Shown here one piece after another: positions 36,759 through 44,913 of a DNA stretch of 64,000 nucleotides. Under the pieces are notes generated by a model. It worked only from the letters and a program-made list of their open reading frames with translations, was not told the DNA's origin and did not search any database. Position 1 is the stretch's first letter, and every line of letters starts with the position of its first letter. Source of the DNA: Mucilaginibacter pankratovii (GTDB lineage Bacteria > Bacteroidota > Bacteroidia > Sphingobacteriales > Sphingobacteriaceae); contig NZ_JACWMY010000002.1 in the NCBI RefSeq assembly GCF_014773265.1, positions 558,001 through 622,000 on the forward strand. Direction: 5' to 3'. A program made the translations under genes and the position numbers.

Positions 36759-38912
36759 CTACTTTGAGGCGATAGAGATCTTCCCTCCCTGTTTAAACAG
36801 ATCGTGCGACACAAAGTATCCGTTCAGTTTTGCCCCGTTTACTTTTACTGATGTGATGGCCCTGCCCTTTCCAGGTTTGGTGATGGTTAGCAACTTGCCA
36901 TTGCTGGTGCGCCATTTTACCTCATCAAAAAGCGGCGCGGTAACGATGTACTTAGGGTCGGTTGCCGAGAAGGGATACAAACCCAAAGCGCTGAACACGT
37001 ACCAGGACGACATCTCGCCGGCATCGTCCATTCCGCTCAGCTCCAGTCCTTCTTTGCCGATACCATACAGATCATTCATGATGTGATCCAGGATCTTTTG
37101 CGATTTCGCCGGCTTGTTGATGAAAATATAGGCGAACGGTGCTTCATGGTCGGGCTGGTTGCCCTGGCAATACTGGCCTATCATGGTTTCTACGTTACGT
37201 GCGATGTAACTGGGGTTCCATGGCAGGGTGAACAGCGAATCGAGCTTGGACTCGAATCCCTTTGGCCCGCCGTATAATTTAATTAAGCCCGGCATATCAT
37301 GCGGCGCGAAAAAAGATACCTGCCAGGCGTTTGCTTCGCGATACATGTACTCGTAGTAAGGATATTGGGGGTTAAAGTTTTTTATCCAATCGCCGTTCTC
37401 CAGTCGCCCGCGCATAAAGCGGGTGGACGGGTCGAACATGTTTTTGTAGTTTTTAGACCGGGCCATCAGGATGCGGTAGTTGGCGGTATCGCCTAACTTT
37501 TTGGCTATCTGCGCTACCGAATAATCGTCATAAGAATATTCCAGAGTTTTAGAAACACCGGCTTTGGCCTTGGTCTCCACATTTGGGTTAGCTATATCCG
37601 GGTCGGAGATGTAACCTTTTTCGATATACTCGGCGATGTAAGGCCGCGCTCCGCCTGAGACGTTGGCATTTCTTAACAGTATTTGGTATGTGCCTTTGAT
37701 ATCAAAATTATCGATCCCCCGGAGGTAGGCACCTGCAATAGAGGATGCGCCGTGGTCGCCGTGAAAAAAGGTGGGGATAAAGCCTGTTTTATCGCCCACA
37801 TCCTTCATCGATTTAATGACGTCGAGCGTAACCTGCGGACTGATCAAGCCCAAAAGCACATCCTTATTGCGGTAAGTATCCCAAAGCGAAGGTTCGGTAT
37901 AGTAGTTAAAGCCGGTTTTCACCACGTTCTTTTTGACATCTGTAAACTCGCCGTTCACATCGCTGCGTAATGCCGGCCATAAAAAAGAGCGGTACAGGCA
38001 GGAGTAAAACATCGTCTTTTGCTTAGCTGTGCCGCCTTTTACCTGGATAAACGAAAGCAGTTTTTCCCAATTTTGGGTAGCTTCTGCGCGGATGGTTTCA
38101 AAAGATTTATTGCCTATTTCCTTTTCGAGATTCTGCTTTGCATTTTCCGCGCTAACGAAGGAGAGCCCTATTTTAAGCTCTACTGGCCCGGTGCCCTCAT
38201 TGGCCAGGGTGATGAGCGCATTGCCGGTGCGTTTGCCTTCATCGGTCTTGTCTAAACTTTTTATTTTGGTGTTGATAACCGCATAGAAGTAAACATTCTC
38301 GCCTCCCTGGAAACCCTGTACGGCGTTATCGCCAACCTGCTTGATGTTCCAGGTTGTTACCCGGCTGTTGGCTTTGCCGAGATCGAAAAGTATTTGCCTG
38401 TTGGTGTTGTTTTGATAGGTATATTGGTGGTAACCACTTCTTAGTGTCGAGGTGAGTTTCACATCAACTTTATAATCATCCAGATAAACCTGGTAAAAGC
38501 CCGGTGCCGAGCTTTCCTTTTTATGCGTAAACCGCGAACCAAACTTGCCGTTCCCGCCGGATACGGGAAGGATGGGGATGTTACAAAGGTTCCAGTGCCC
38601 CTTGTTGGTATGGGTAAACCCCAGGATAACGGAATCTTCGTACTGGTAACCCGCGCCCGAACCATATTCGGTAACCGGGCTTAGCTGTACCATCGCGTTT
38701 GGCAGCGAACTGCCGGGAAACGTTAACCCCGCCCAGGAACGCCATCCCTTTGGCAATTCGTAACCGAGAATTTTTGGATCGTTAAGCGGTGCCGTGCCTA
38801 TAAAGGTGTTTACATACTTTGTGTAAACCGGTTTTGGCTGGCTTTTTACGGATGCAGTTGCAACAAGACACAATGCGGCAATGCTTACAAATTTTCTGAG
38901 TGGACCTCTCAT
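36759..38912 (-). CDS. GH92 alpha-mannosidase
   Basis: A 717-residue exported enzyme (signal ending near ASVKSQ) of a calcium-dependent inverting exo-mannosidase family. The beta-sandwich N domain (KYVNTFIGT, GLTFPGSSLPNAMVQLSP) is followed by an alpha/alpha barrel. The putative acid is Glu526 in YREANAWQ, the PDHEAPF loop lies near 588-592, and the base pair is Asp629-Asp630 in SGMDDAGEMSSWYVFSALGL. The last motif is usually G-N-D-D-x-G-Q-M; here Asn is Met and Gln is Glu, so linkage choice may differ. The substrate is probably alpha-mannan or high-mannose glycan. It is monocistronic with gaps of 139 and 444 bases on its two sides. Confidence 0.93.
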   Translation of the reverse strand: MRGPLRKFVSIAALCLVATASVKSQPKPVYTKYVNTFIGTAPLNDPKILGYELPKGWRSWAGLTFPGSSLPNAMVQLSPVTEYGSGAGYQYEDSVILGFTHTNKGHWNLCNIPILPVSGGNGKFGSRFTHKKESSAPGFYQVYLDDYKVDVKLTSTLRSGYHQYTYQNNTNRQILFDLGKANSRVTTWNIKQVGDNAVQGFQGGENVYFYAVINTKIKSLDKTDEGKRTGNALITLANEGTGPVELKIGLSFVSAENAKQNLEKEIGNKSFETIRAEATQNWEKLLSFIQVKGGTAKQKTMFYSCLYRSFLWPALRSDVNGEFTDVKKNVVKTGFNYYTEPSLWDTYRNKDVLLGLISPQVTLDVIKSMKDVGDKTGFIPTFFHGDHGASSIAGAYLRGIDNFDIKGTYQILLRNANVSGGARPYIAEYIEKGYISDPDIANPNVETKAKAGVSKTLEYSYDDYSVAQIAKKLGDTANYRILMARSKNYKNMFDPSTRFMRGRLENGDWIKNFNPQYPYYEYMYREANAWQVSFFAPHDMPGLIKLYGGPKGFESKLDSLFTLPWNPSYIARNVETMIGQYCQGNQPDHEAPFAYIFINKPAKSQKILDHIMNDLYGIGKEGLELSGMDDAGEMSSWYVFSALGLYPFSATDPKYIVTAPLFDEVKWRTSNGKLLTITKPGKGRAITSVKVNGAKLNGYFVSHDLFKQGGKISIASK

Positions 38913-39101
38913 TTGATAAGTAATTAAAAATTAGATATATGTAGTGCATCTCCCTCCTTTTACAAGGCTCCCTCGGGTTTTGCACCGCCAATATCGTTAT
39001 TTCTGCTCAGATTGAACTCTTATCCGTGGATATATTGTTTGATTCTGTTTATCTTTAAGTTAACCCATAAAATATTGGACCAAATTTGTAGTCTCCTGAA
39101 C

Positions 39102-39316
39102 TTACGAGTCCGCATAGCGGACGGCAAATCTTGTAACAATGGGTTTCAACCCCTTGCTAAGCATACCAAACAAAGCAAGTTTCATAGAAACGATCCATAT
39201 TTGGCGCGCTGCAATGGCTATTTATATATATCGAGCCTACGGCTCTCGGGTTTCTATCGTATTCTTACAACGGATTAAAATCCGTTGCTACAATATTGGC
39301 CGAGGCGATGCCTCTT
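39102..39316. repeat. Chain of mini-hairpins, probable dispersed intergenic repeat
   Basis: The 444-base gap 38913-39356 carries no gene. It holds a series of short perfect palindromes with 2-3 base loops: GTCCGC-ATA-GCGGAC (39108-39122), GAGCC-TAC-GGCTC (39233-39245), CAACGGATT-AA-AATCCGTTG (39268-39287) and GAGGC-GAT-GCCTC (39302-39314). An imperfect one lies near 39137-39156. The even spacing of different stems of one design argues against chance and resembles repetitive elements I associate with Sphingobacteriales intergenic regions. Confidence 0.6.
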
Positions 39317-39356
39317 TCTTTCAGTCTACCCGTTTTGTGGGGTAACTTAAACTTGA

Positions 39357-42113
39357 TCAGTTGGTAAAATCGAACCACAGGGTGCCGCTAACCGGCTTTC
39401 CATCCAAATGATTTTTCTGGCTTTGCGGGCCCATCACGTCGGCGGACTGGAATTTGGTACCGATAGGGTTTATCGCTTTCATAAACCCAATACTGCCTGC
39501 CGGGAAAGTGGGTTCCACATTATTATTACTTAAAGCCGCCTGCTCCCTGGCCGGCTGATACATTTGCAGGTAAGTATTTTTATCAGCGATGTAAACCGTA
39601 AATGGAGATTCCTTATTTTCGATAACGGCCCAGTTTACTTCAGCGTGGTAGCCTTTAAACTCGGGGTAACCCCAGGTTTCGCCGGTTATGGTATTGTTAT
39701 AGGCTTTGTGCCAAACGCCGAATTGCTGACCTTTCAGCCGGTTCTTCCATACCCGGTAAGGGCCGCGGCCCAGCCATTTCATACCCGTAACCTTTTCTTC
39801 GGGATAATTAAAGGTGATGCCCATAAAATCAACATCGCCCTGCTGCGTATACTGATACTGCAGCTTAACGGGCTGACCGTGTTTAAAGGTCCATTTGATT
39901 TGCAGCGGTGCAGCGCCCTCATATTCGGCTTGTACTATATATTGGGCTTTATCTGCCTTATAAGTAAATTCCTTTAAGGTAGTATTAACCCCGGCCAGTA
40001 CCGGCCCGCCCGATAGGGAAACCGTACCCGTTGGCTTCACTACTTTTTGGATATACCCGGTAGTTTTATCAAAATAATAGCTGATGCCATCGCATTTTAC
40101 GGTAAGTTCTTTATCGCTTTCGGAAATGCTTATGCCCGGTGTTTTTGCAATTGCCGGAGCATTTGGCGCCGCGACAGGCGCGTGGATAGCCCAGCTCCAG
40201 GTAAAGATCTCTTTTTTATCCGGATCGTAAGCGGTGAGGTAAAGGGCATCGCTTTTTTTCCATGTTGATGGCAGGTTTAAATTGAATACGCCTTTTTCGC
40301 CCGGTTTTAAGTTTAGTGCCGCGGGGACACCTGTGGCCTGTAAAATAGCTGCCGAAGTTTTACTTTTTGCCGGAGGGAATTTAACCAGTTTCCATTTAAA
40401 GGTGCATTGGCTAAAATTGGTGAACGAGTACCTGTTCTCCACCGGGATCTTCCCGTCGAAACGCTTATCAATCGGCTGCGGATCGACATAAACCGGCGAC
40501 CAGATCTCTTTAACGGTATAAAAGCTGGCTTCCTTTTCGCGATGCGGGCCTACAATGCCATCCGGCGCGTGGTTTCCATCAGCGTCATACGCTCCGTTCT
40601 TATCGGTGCGAATAAGCGCCTCATCCAAGAAGGCCCATATAAACCCGCCTGCGCCGTGCGGGTGCTTCATCATCGCGCCCCAAAAATCATCAAGCGCAGC
40701 CCCTGCTCCGCCATCATACAAGGCGTGCATAAATTCCGTCGGGAAAAATACTTCCTGCCCGGCAGAGGCTGCGTTAACCATATATTTATAATCGGGGTAA
40801 TGCTTTGTATCGGTACCGTTAAACTTTTCCCAGGGATGTATTACGGTACGTTTTTGAGGATCGTAAAGCGCGTAATCGTTATCCAGTCCGCGGTTCCAGC
40901 CACCTTCGTTGCCGTTATCCCAAAAGACAATCGATGGGTGGTTTACATCGCGCAGCACCAGTTCTTTCACCAACTTATGGCCTACTATGGTATCATATTT
41001 TGCCTGCCAGCCGGTGAGTTCGTCCAGTACATAAAGGCCCAGGGAGTCGCACACATCCAAAAACTCATGATCGGGCGGATAGTGCGACATGCGTACCGCG
41101 TTATTATTCATCTGCTTCATCAGCTTAGCGTCCATCAAATGGACACCTTTGCTTAGCGTGCGCCCTGTTTCGGGCCAAAAACTGTGGCGGTTAGTACCTT
41201 TTAAGATTACCCTTGCGCCATTAACATAGAAACCGTCATTAGTCCGGACTTCCACCGTGCGGAAACCAAACTTTTGCTTGATACGGTGTACAACACCCTG
41301 TTTATTTTTGATACTGACGATTACCTGGTACAGGTTGGGGAATTCGGCGCTCCACAGCTGCGGTTTATTAAAGCTGCCTTTTAATTGCAGGCTGTCTGCC
41401 GTAGTATTTGCTTTAACCGTTAAGAGCGCGCCAACATTTTGTCCGTTGAGCTTTTGCACCTGCCCAATAATGGTTTCGTCTCCTTTTAAATTCCGCGCGA
41501 AAACATTCAGCAGGAAAGAGCCATCAGCCTTGGCGTTTACCGATGTCCGTTCGATAAAGGTTGCCGGCACTATCTCCAAGTAAACGGGGCGGTAAATGCC
41601 GCCTAACACCCAAAAATCGCTATCCCTTCTCTCGGCATCGTTCACAGATGAATTTGCGGAAGTTTTATCAACCGTAACTTCCAGCAGGTTTTTGCCTACG
41701 GGTTTTAGCAGGTCGGTTATATCGTACTTAAAGCGGTAAAAAGCGCCCTGGTGTATGGGGCCGGCCTGCTTGCCGTTAATCGTTACTTTGGTATCGGTCA
41801 TCGAGCCCTCAAAAACAATGAAAACCTTTTTGCCTTGCATGCCCGACGAAGCAAATTCGTATTTGTAGAGGCCCTTTTCGTTGGCTTTTACCTTATCGTG
41901 CCCATAATTATAGGTACCAAAACCCTGCTGCTCCCAGTTGGAGGGAACGGGTATCTTTGTCCAGCTGCCGCTTTTACGGCCCCCGGTACAATAAAAATCC
42001 CATTGCACGGTGTGGTCCTTATCCGTACCGGATAAATATTTAATAACCGTTTCCTGCGAAAACGCGTTAACGCCCGTCAGCAGCAATAATAATTGCAATA
42101 CTATTTTTTTCAT
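39357..42113 (-). CDS. GH2 beta-galactosidase-type glycoside hydrolase
   Basis: A 918-residue exported enzyme (signal ending near VNAFSQ). The order is sugar-binding jelly roll (about 25-190, SGSWTKIPVPSNW, GGIYRPVYLEIVP), Ig-like domain (195-295), TIM barrel (298-560) and C-terminal domains including a small beta-galactosidase-like module (YFDKTTGYIQKV to PYRVWKNRLKGQQFGVWHKA). The acid/base is Glu403 in FWDNGNEGGWN and the nucleophile is probably Glu460 in PTEFMHAL. It starts with the typical GH2 RHSFWPETGRTL segment before the barrel. Beta-galactosidase is most likely; other beta-glycosidase activities occur in GH2. It has its own upstream region with an operator-like palindrome. Confidence 0.9.
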   Translation of the reverse strand: MKKIVLQLLLLLTGVNAFSQETVIKYLSGTDKDHTVQWDFYCTGGRKSGSWTKIPVPSNWEQQGFGTYNYGHDKVKANEKGLYKYEFASSGMQGKKVFIVFEGSMTDTKVTINGKQAGPIHQGAFYRFKYDITDLLKPVGKNLLEVTVDKTSANSSVNDAERRDSDFWVLGGIYRPVYLEIVPATFIERTSVNAKADGSFLLNVFARNLKGDETIIGQVQKLNGQNVGALLTVKANTTADSLQLKGSFNKPQLWSAEFPNLYQVIVSIKNKQGVVHRIKQKFGFRTVEVRTNDGFYVNGARVILKGTNRHSFWPETGRTLSKGVHLMDAKLMKQMNNNAVRMSHYPPDHEFLDVCDSLGLYVLDELTGWQAKYDTIVGHKLVKELVLRDVNHPSIVFWDNGNEGGWNRGLDNDYALYDPQKRTVIHPWEKFNGTDTKHYPDYKYMVNAASAGQEVFFPTEFMHALYDGGAGAALDDFWGAMMKHPHGAGGFIWAFLDEALIRTDKNGAYDADGNHAPDGIVGPHREKEASFYTVKEIWSPVYVDPQPIDKRFDGKIPVENRYSFTNFSQCTFKWKLVKFPPAKSKTSAAILQATGVPAALNLKPGEKGVFNLNLPSTWKKSDALYLTAYDPDKKEIFTWSWAIHAPVAAPNAPAIAKTPGISISESDKELTVKCDGISYYFDKTTGYIQKVVKPTGTVSLSGGPVLAGVNTTLKEFTYKADKAQYIVQAEYEGAAPLQIKWTFKHGQPVKLQYQYTQQGDVDFMGITFNYPEEKVTGMKWLGRGPYRVWKNRLKGQQFGVWHKAYNNTITGETWGYPEFKGYHAEVNWAVIENKESPFTVYIADKNTYLQMYQPAREQAALSNNNVEPTFPAGSIGFMKAINPIGTKFQSADVMGPQSQKNHLDGKPVSGTLWFDFTN

Positions 42114-42207
42114 AATATTTATTAGGTGTAATGGTTGGCAAGCCTAAACTAAACAAGATTAATTACTCCCTTGCAATTAAGAAAGAATACCGTAAATTAA
42201 AATTACG

Positions 42208-42223
42208 CAATCGTTACCGATTG
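42208..42223. promoter_or_regulatory. Operator-like palindrome upstream of the GH2 gene
   Basis: CAATCG-TTAC-CGATTG is a perfect 6-bp palindrome with a 4-base spacer, 95 bases upstream of the GH2 start. The form suits a dimeric LacI-type or similar repressor. No LacI gene is in the window. Confidence 0.3.
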
Positions 42224-42261
42224 TGGCAATAACCGGGCTGTAGAAGTTTTGTGTTATTCAT

Positions 42262-42298
42262 AAAAAAAGCCGGCAAGCGAAATACGCTACCGGCTTTA
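42262..42298 (-). terminator. Terminator of the third SusC/SusD operon
   Basis: Read leftward, AAAGCCGGTAGCG pairs with CGCTTGCCGGCTTT (one bulged base) around an ATTT-type loop and ends in seven T. It lies about 80 bases after the last gene of the operon (stop at 42377). Confidence 0.88.
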
Positions 42299-42376
42299 AC
42301 TCAACCAATATATGAACCAATAATTATTCTGTTTTTCTGAGCCTGATGCTTCTGAACTGCAAACGGCTACCCTGCA

Positions 42377-43600
42377 CTAATCCACTTTTTCATTCCAGAA
42401 GGTAAATTCACTGATGTTGCTATAGTTACTATCGTTTGTGGTTACGTGTTTAATGCGTACACGGATGTACCTTACCGAAGGCACCGTGTCGAAATCAAAT
42501 TTCTGCGCGTTCTGGCCATCATCGGTTCTGCGTATATCCTTCAACAGTGTCCATCCCTTGGCAGTCATTTCGGCCGGCCATCCGCTGTCGCGCGGCGACA
42601 GGCTTGTTTCTGCACCGGTAATATCCGCTATCCCCCAAACTTCAAACTGATCTGGATTATTGCAGCAGCTACGCCCGGTTTCTTCTACCGATGTAAGCTT
42701 TTTATACACTTTACCCATATCAAAAGTTATTGCATGCGGCATGCCATGGCTACCATCGCTATGGAATACATCCGGGTACCCCTGCGGGCCAACCGACCCG
42801 TCCCACAATTTGCGCACCGTGGTGTTGGAGTCGTAGATCCCGGCATCGCCAGGTAAAGGGTTCTCCCTGAATAACGACTTATCGCATACGGCAATAAATC
42901 TGATGGTGGGGAAGGTAGCTTTTTCCAGCGTAGTGAATACGTCAGCCGCGTTGGAGGCTGGTACGTAAGCCGATTGATACTTTACCACCGTTCCAAATTT
43001 AAAATCGGGCAGATTAATGGCATTGTTCTTTGGCAGCAAGGTTGCGGTGTTTAACCCGCCGGTATTGGTATTGTATTCTATGGATGTAGATACGTTACCA
43101 CTATCCGGCTGAATAAAATTAAGATCTACCGATCCATCAGGGCGCACCATATACGGGTTTGCTATATTATAACCACGGTTAAGCAGGGTAGACTGGTAAA
43201 CAGGCCCGTACACACGAACATTGTTCAGATCCTGCCCCACCGAGGTACCGCCGCTGTTATCGTGCGCTACTATCCTGAAGCTATATACATACTCCTTCAG
43301 GCCGGGGATGGATACTTTAACGGAGTCGGCCGGGCTGTGGCTTGTAGCATCAAGAGTTAACGAGTCTTTGCCGTTATTCCAGGTGATCACATAATTTTTA
43401 ATGCTTGGATCGGGGCTGGGGTGCCATACCAATACCGCCCGCAAATTACCGGGGCGATACCCTACGCCGGTTGCCAGGCCCGGATAAGTTACTTCGTGAT
43501 TATCTAAAAATGTTTTATAGTCATCGGCATACTTTTTACAGCTACCTGTTACTATAAATATGATGGATAAGATAACTATAACACGGAAAATATTTTTCAT
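42377..43600 (-). CDS. DUF4998-type surface lipoprotein with C-terminal F5/8-like domain
   Basis: A 407-residue lipoprotein (lipobox VTGS-C, Cys21). The first half has the DUF4998 pattern: NHEVTYPGLATGVGYRPGN, VLVWHPSPDPSIKNYVITWN. The last 140 residues resemble a discoidin/F5-F8 type C sugar-binding sandwich (LWDGSVGPQGYPDVFHSDGS, HAITFDMGKVYKKLTSVEET, RYIRVRIKHV). Proteins of this build take the SusE/F place after SusD and bind the glycan. It is the last gene of the operon, 23 bases after the DUF4959-type gene. Confidence 0.8.
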   Translation of the reverse strand: MKNIFRVIVILSIIFIVTGSCKKYADDYKTFLDNHEVTYPGLATGVGYRPGNLRAVLVWHPSPDPSIKNYVITWNNGKDSLTLDATSHSPADSVKVSIPGLKEYVYSFRIVAHDNSGGTSVGQDLNNVRVYGPVYQSTLLNRGYNIANPYMVRPDGSVDLNFIQPDSGNVSTSIEYNTNTGGLNTATLLPKNNAINLPDFKFGTVVKYQSAYVPASNAADVFTTLEKATFPTIRFIAVCDKSLFRENPLPGDAGIYDSNTTVRKLWDGSVGPQGYPDVFHSDGSHGMPHAITFDMGKVYKKLTSVEETGRSCCNNPDQFEVWGIADITGAETSLSPRDSGWPAEMTAKGWTLLKDIRRTDDGQNAQKFDFDTVPSVRYIRVRIKHVTTNDSNYSNISEFTFWNEKVD

Positions 43601-43623
43601 TGCTTTAATTTATTAGTTAAGGC

Positions 43624-44862
43624 TTATTGTGTAGGGTCGCCAAATAATGTAATCTCCTTTGCGTTAACATAGTCGAGCCCGGCCCAGGTTTGCGTGCATT
43701 GGAAACGGATAAACTTAGCCTTAGGGGCAGTGTTTGGCATTTTAAAATCGACACCTGCCGCGCCGTAGGCTATATCAGCCGCGTTTGCGTTGCCCGGGGG
43801 TAAGCCCGACGGAGGGTTTGGATAAACAAAATTGCCCATGTTAACCCAATCGCCAAGTACGGTACCCACAGGCGTGGTTGCTGCCGGCCAGGCCGAATAA
43901 TCTGCCGGGTTATCTTTCAACGAACCCCAGATGGTGAACTGCCTTGTGTTTTGATAGCCATAAATATCCGACAGCCTGTTATATAACCTAACACGGCTTA
44001 TTTTTGCGGTAACACCTAATGCAATGGTGCCAATTTTTAGAGGGTTGCTGGTGGTATGCCATCCCGGGTCGCCCAGGTTATCATCAAAAAAGAATTTAAA
44101 CTCCCAGCCGTAGCCGATAGGGCTATCGGTTGGTAAATGGAAGGTAGAGAACTTCTTCTTATCCAAGGCAACCTCAAACAATGGCGTAAGGGTTTTGAAA
44201 ACCGTATCGGATATATTCCCAAACCTATCGGTAACAAAAACACCAAACTTTTGAGGAGCCGCCGGGAAACCAAGTGCCGAAACATTGATAGTGTCGCCGG
44301 TTAGGTAGGTAGGCTCTTGCTCATCGTATTTATTGGTAGCCGAATTAAAGGTGATAACATGTACGGCTACCGGCACCTTGTTAGGGTTAAACCCAAAGAA
44401 GTTAGCACCGCCAAAATCGGGCGTGATAGTCAAATTAGAGTTAATGTACAGGTAATTTGGCGTGGCCGGGTTTACGGTTACGGTAACCGGATCGGACATT
44501 ACATTGGCCCTGCTTACCGCGTATAAAGTTACCGTGTATTCCTTAGCTCTTGCAAAACCATCAACAATAATGGTATCGGTATAATAACTGGCCTTTGTCT
44601 CTCTTGTCCTGGTATCGTTTATATTATAGCGGGCCAAAACGTATAACAGGTTTTTCTCATTTGGTAAGGTATAGGTTAGGCGGGCTGCACCATTAAGGTT
44701 CTCTACCTTAACATTGGTTACCGGCCCGGGTTTAGTCTGATCGGTTGATACCACCTGGATGTTAGATTCGGCTTTCTTGCATGATGGCGAAGCCAGCACG
44801 ATAAGCAACACCGAGACCAGCATATAGCATGCGAAGTACCTGCGTTTAAATATCTTTTTCAT
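43624..44862 (-). CDS. DUF4959/DUF5126/DUF5000-type surface lipoprotein
   Basis: A 412-residue lipoprotein (lipobox SPS-C, Cys28). The three parts seen are a fibronectin-III-like DUF4959 (TKPGPVTNVKVENLNGAARL), a middle DUF5126-like region (about 150-245) and a C-terminal F5/8-like DUF5000 domain. The last contains RLYNRLSDIYGYQNTRQFTI, GTVLGDWVNMGNF and KFIRFQCTQTWAGLDYVNAK. The family names rest on recalled patterns. A glycan-binding role follows from position between SusD and the DUF4998 lipoprotein. Confidence 0.8.
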   Translation of the reverse strand: MKKIFKRRYFACYMLVSVLLIVLASPSCKKAESNIQVVSTDQTKPGPVTNVKVENLNGAARLTYTLPNEKNLLYVLARYNINDTRTRETKASYYTDTIIVDGFARAKEYTVTLYAVSRANVMSDPVTVTVNPATPNYLYINSNLTITPDFGGANFFGFNPNKVPVAVHVITFNSATNKYDEQEPTYLTGDTINVSALGFPAAPQKFGVFVTDRFGNISDTVFKTLTPLFEVALDKKKFSTFHLPTDSPIGYGWEFKFFFDDNLGDPGWHTTSNPLKIGTIALGVTAKISRVRLYNRLSDIYGYQNTRQFTIWGSLKDNPADYSAWPAATTPVGTVLGDWVNMGNFVYPNPPSGLPPGNANAADIAYGAAGVDFKMPNTAPKAKFIRFQCTQTWAGLDYVNAKEITLFGDPTQ

Positions 44863-44913
44863 AATTTATATTTTAATATTAGTTGTTGCCAAACACATGA
44901 TTATATAAAACTA

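Noticed and set aside
40407-41156. 249-codon opposite-strand frame inside the GH2 gene
   Set aside because: The GH2 frame is certain across this stretch with active-site motifs; the antisense frame shows no domain and is a shadow.
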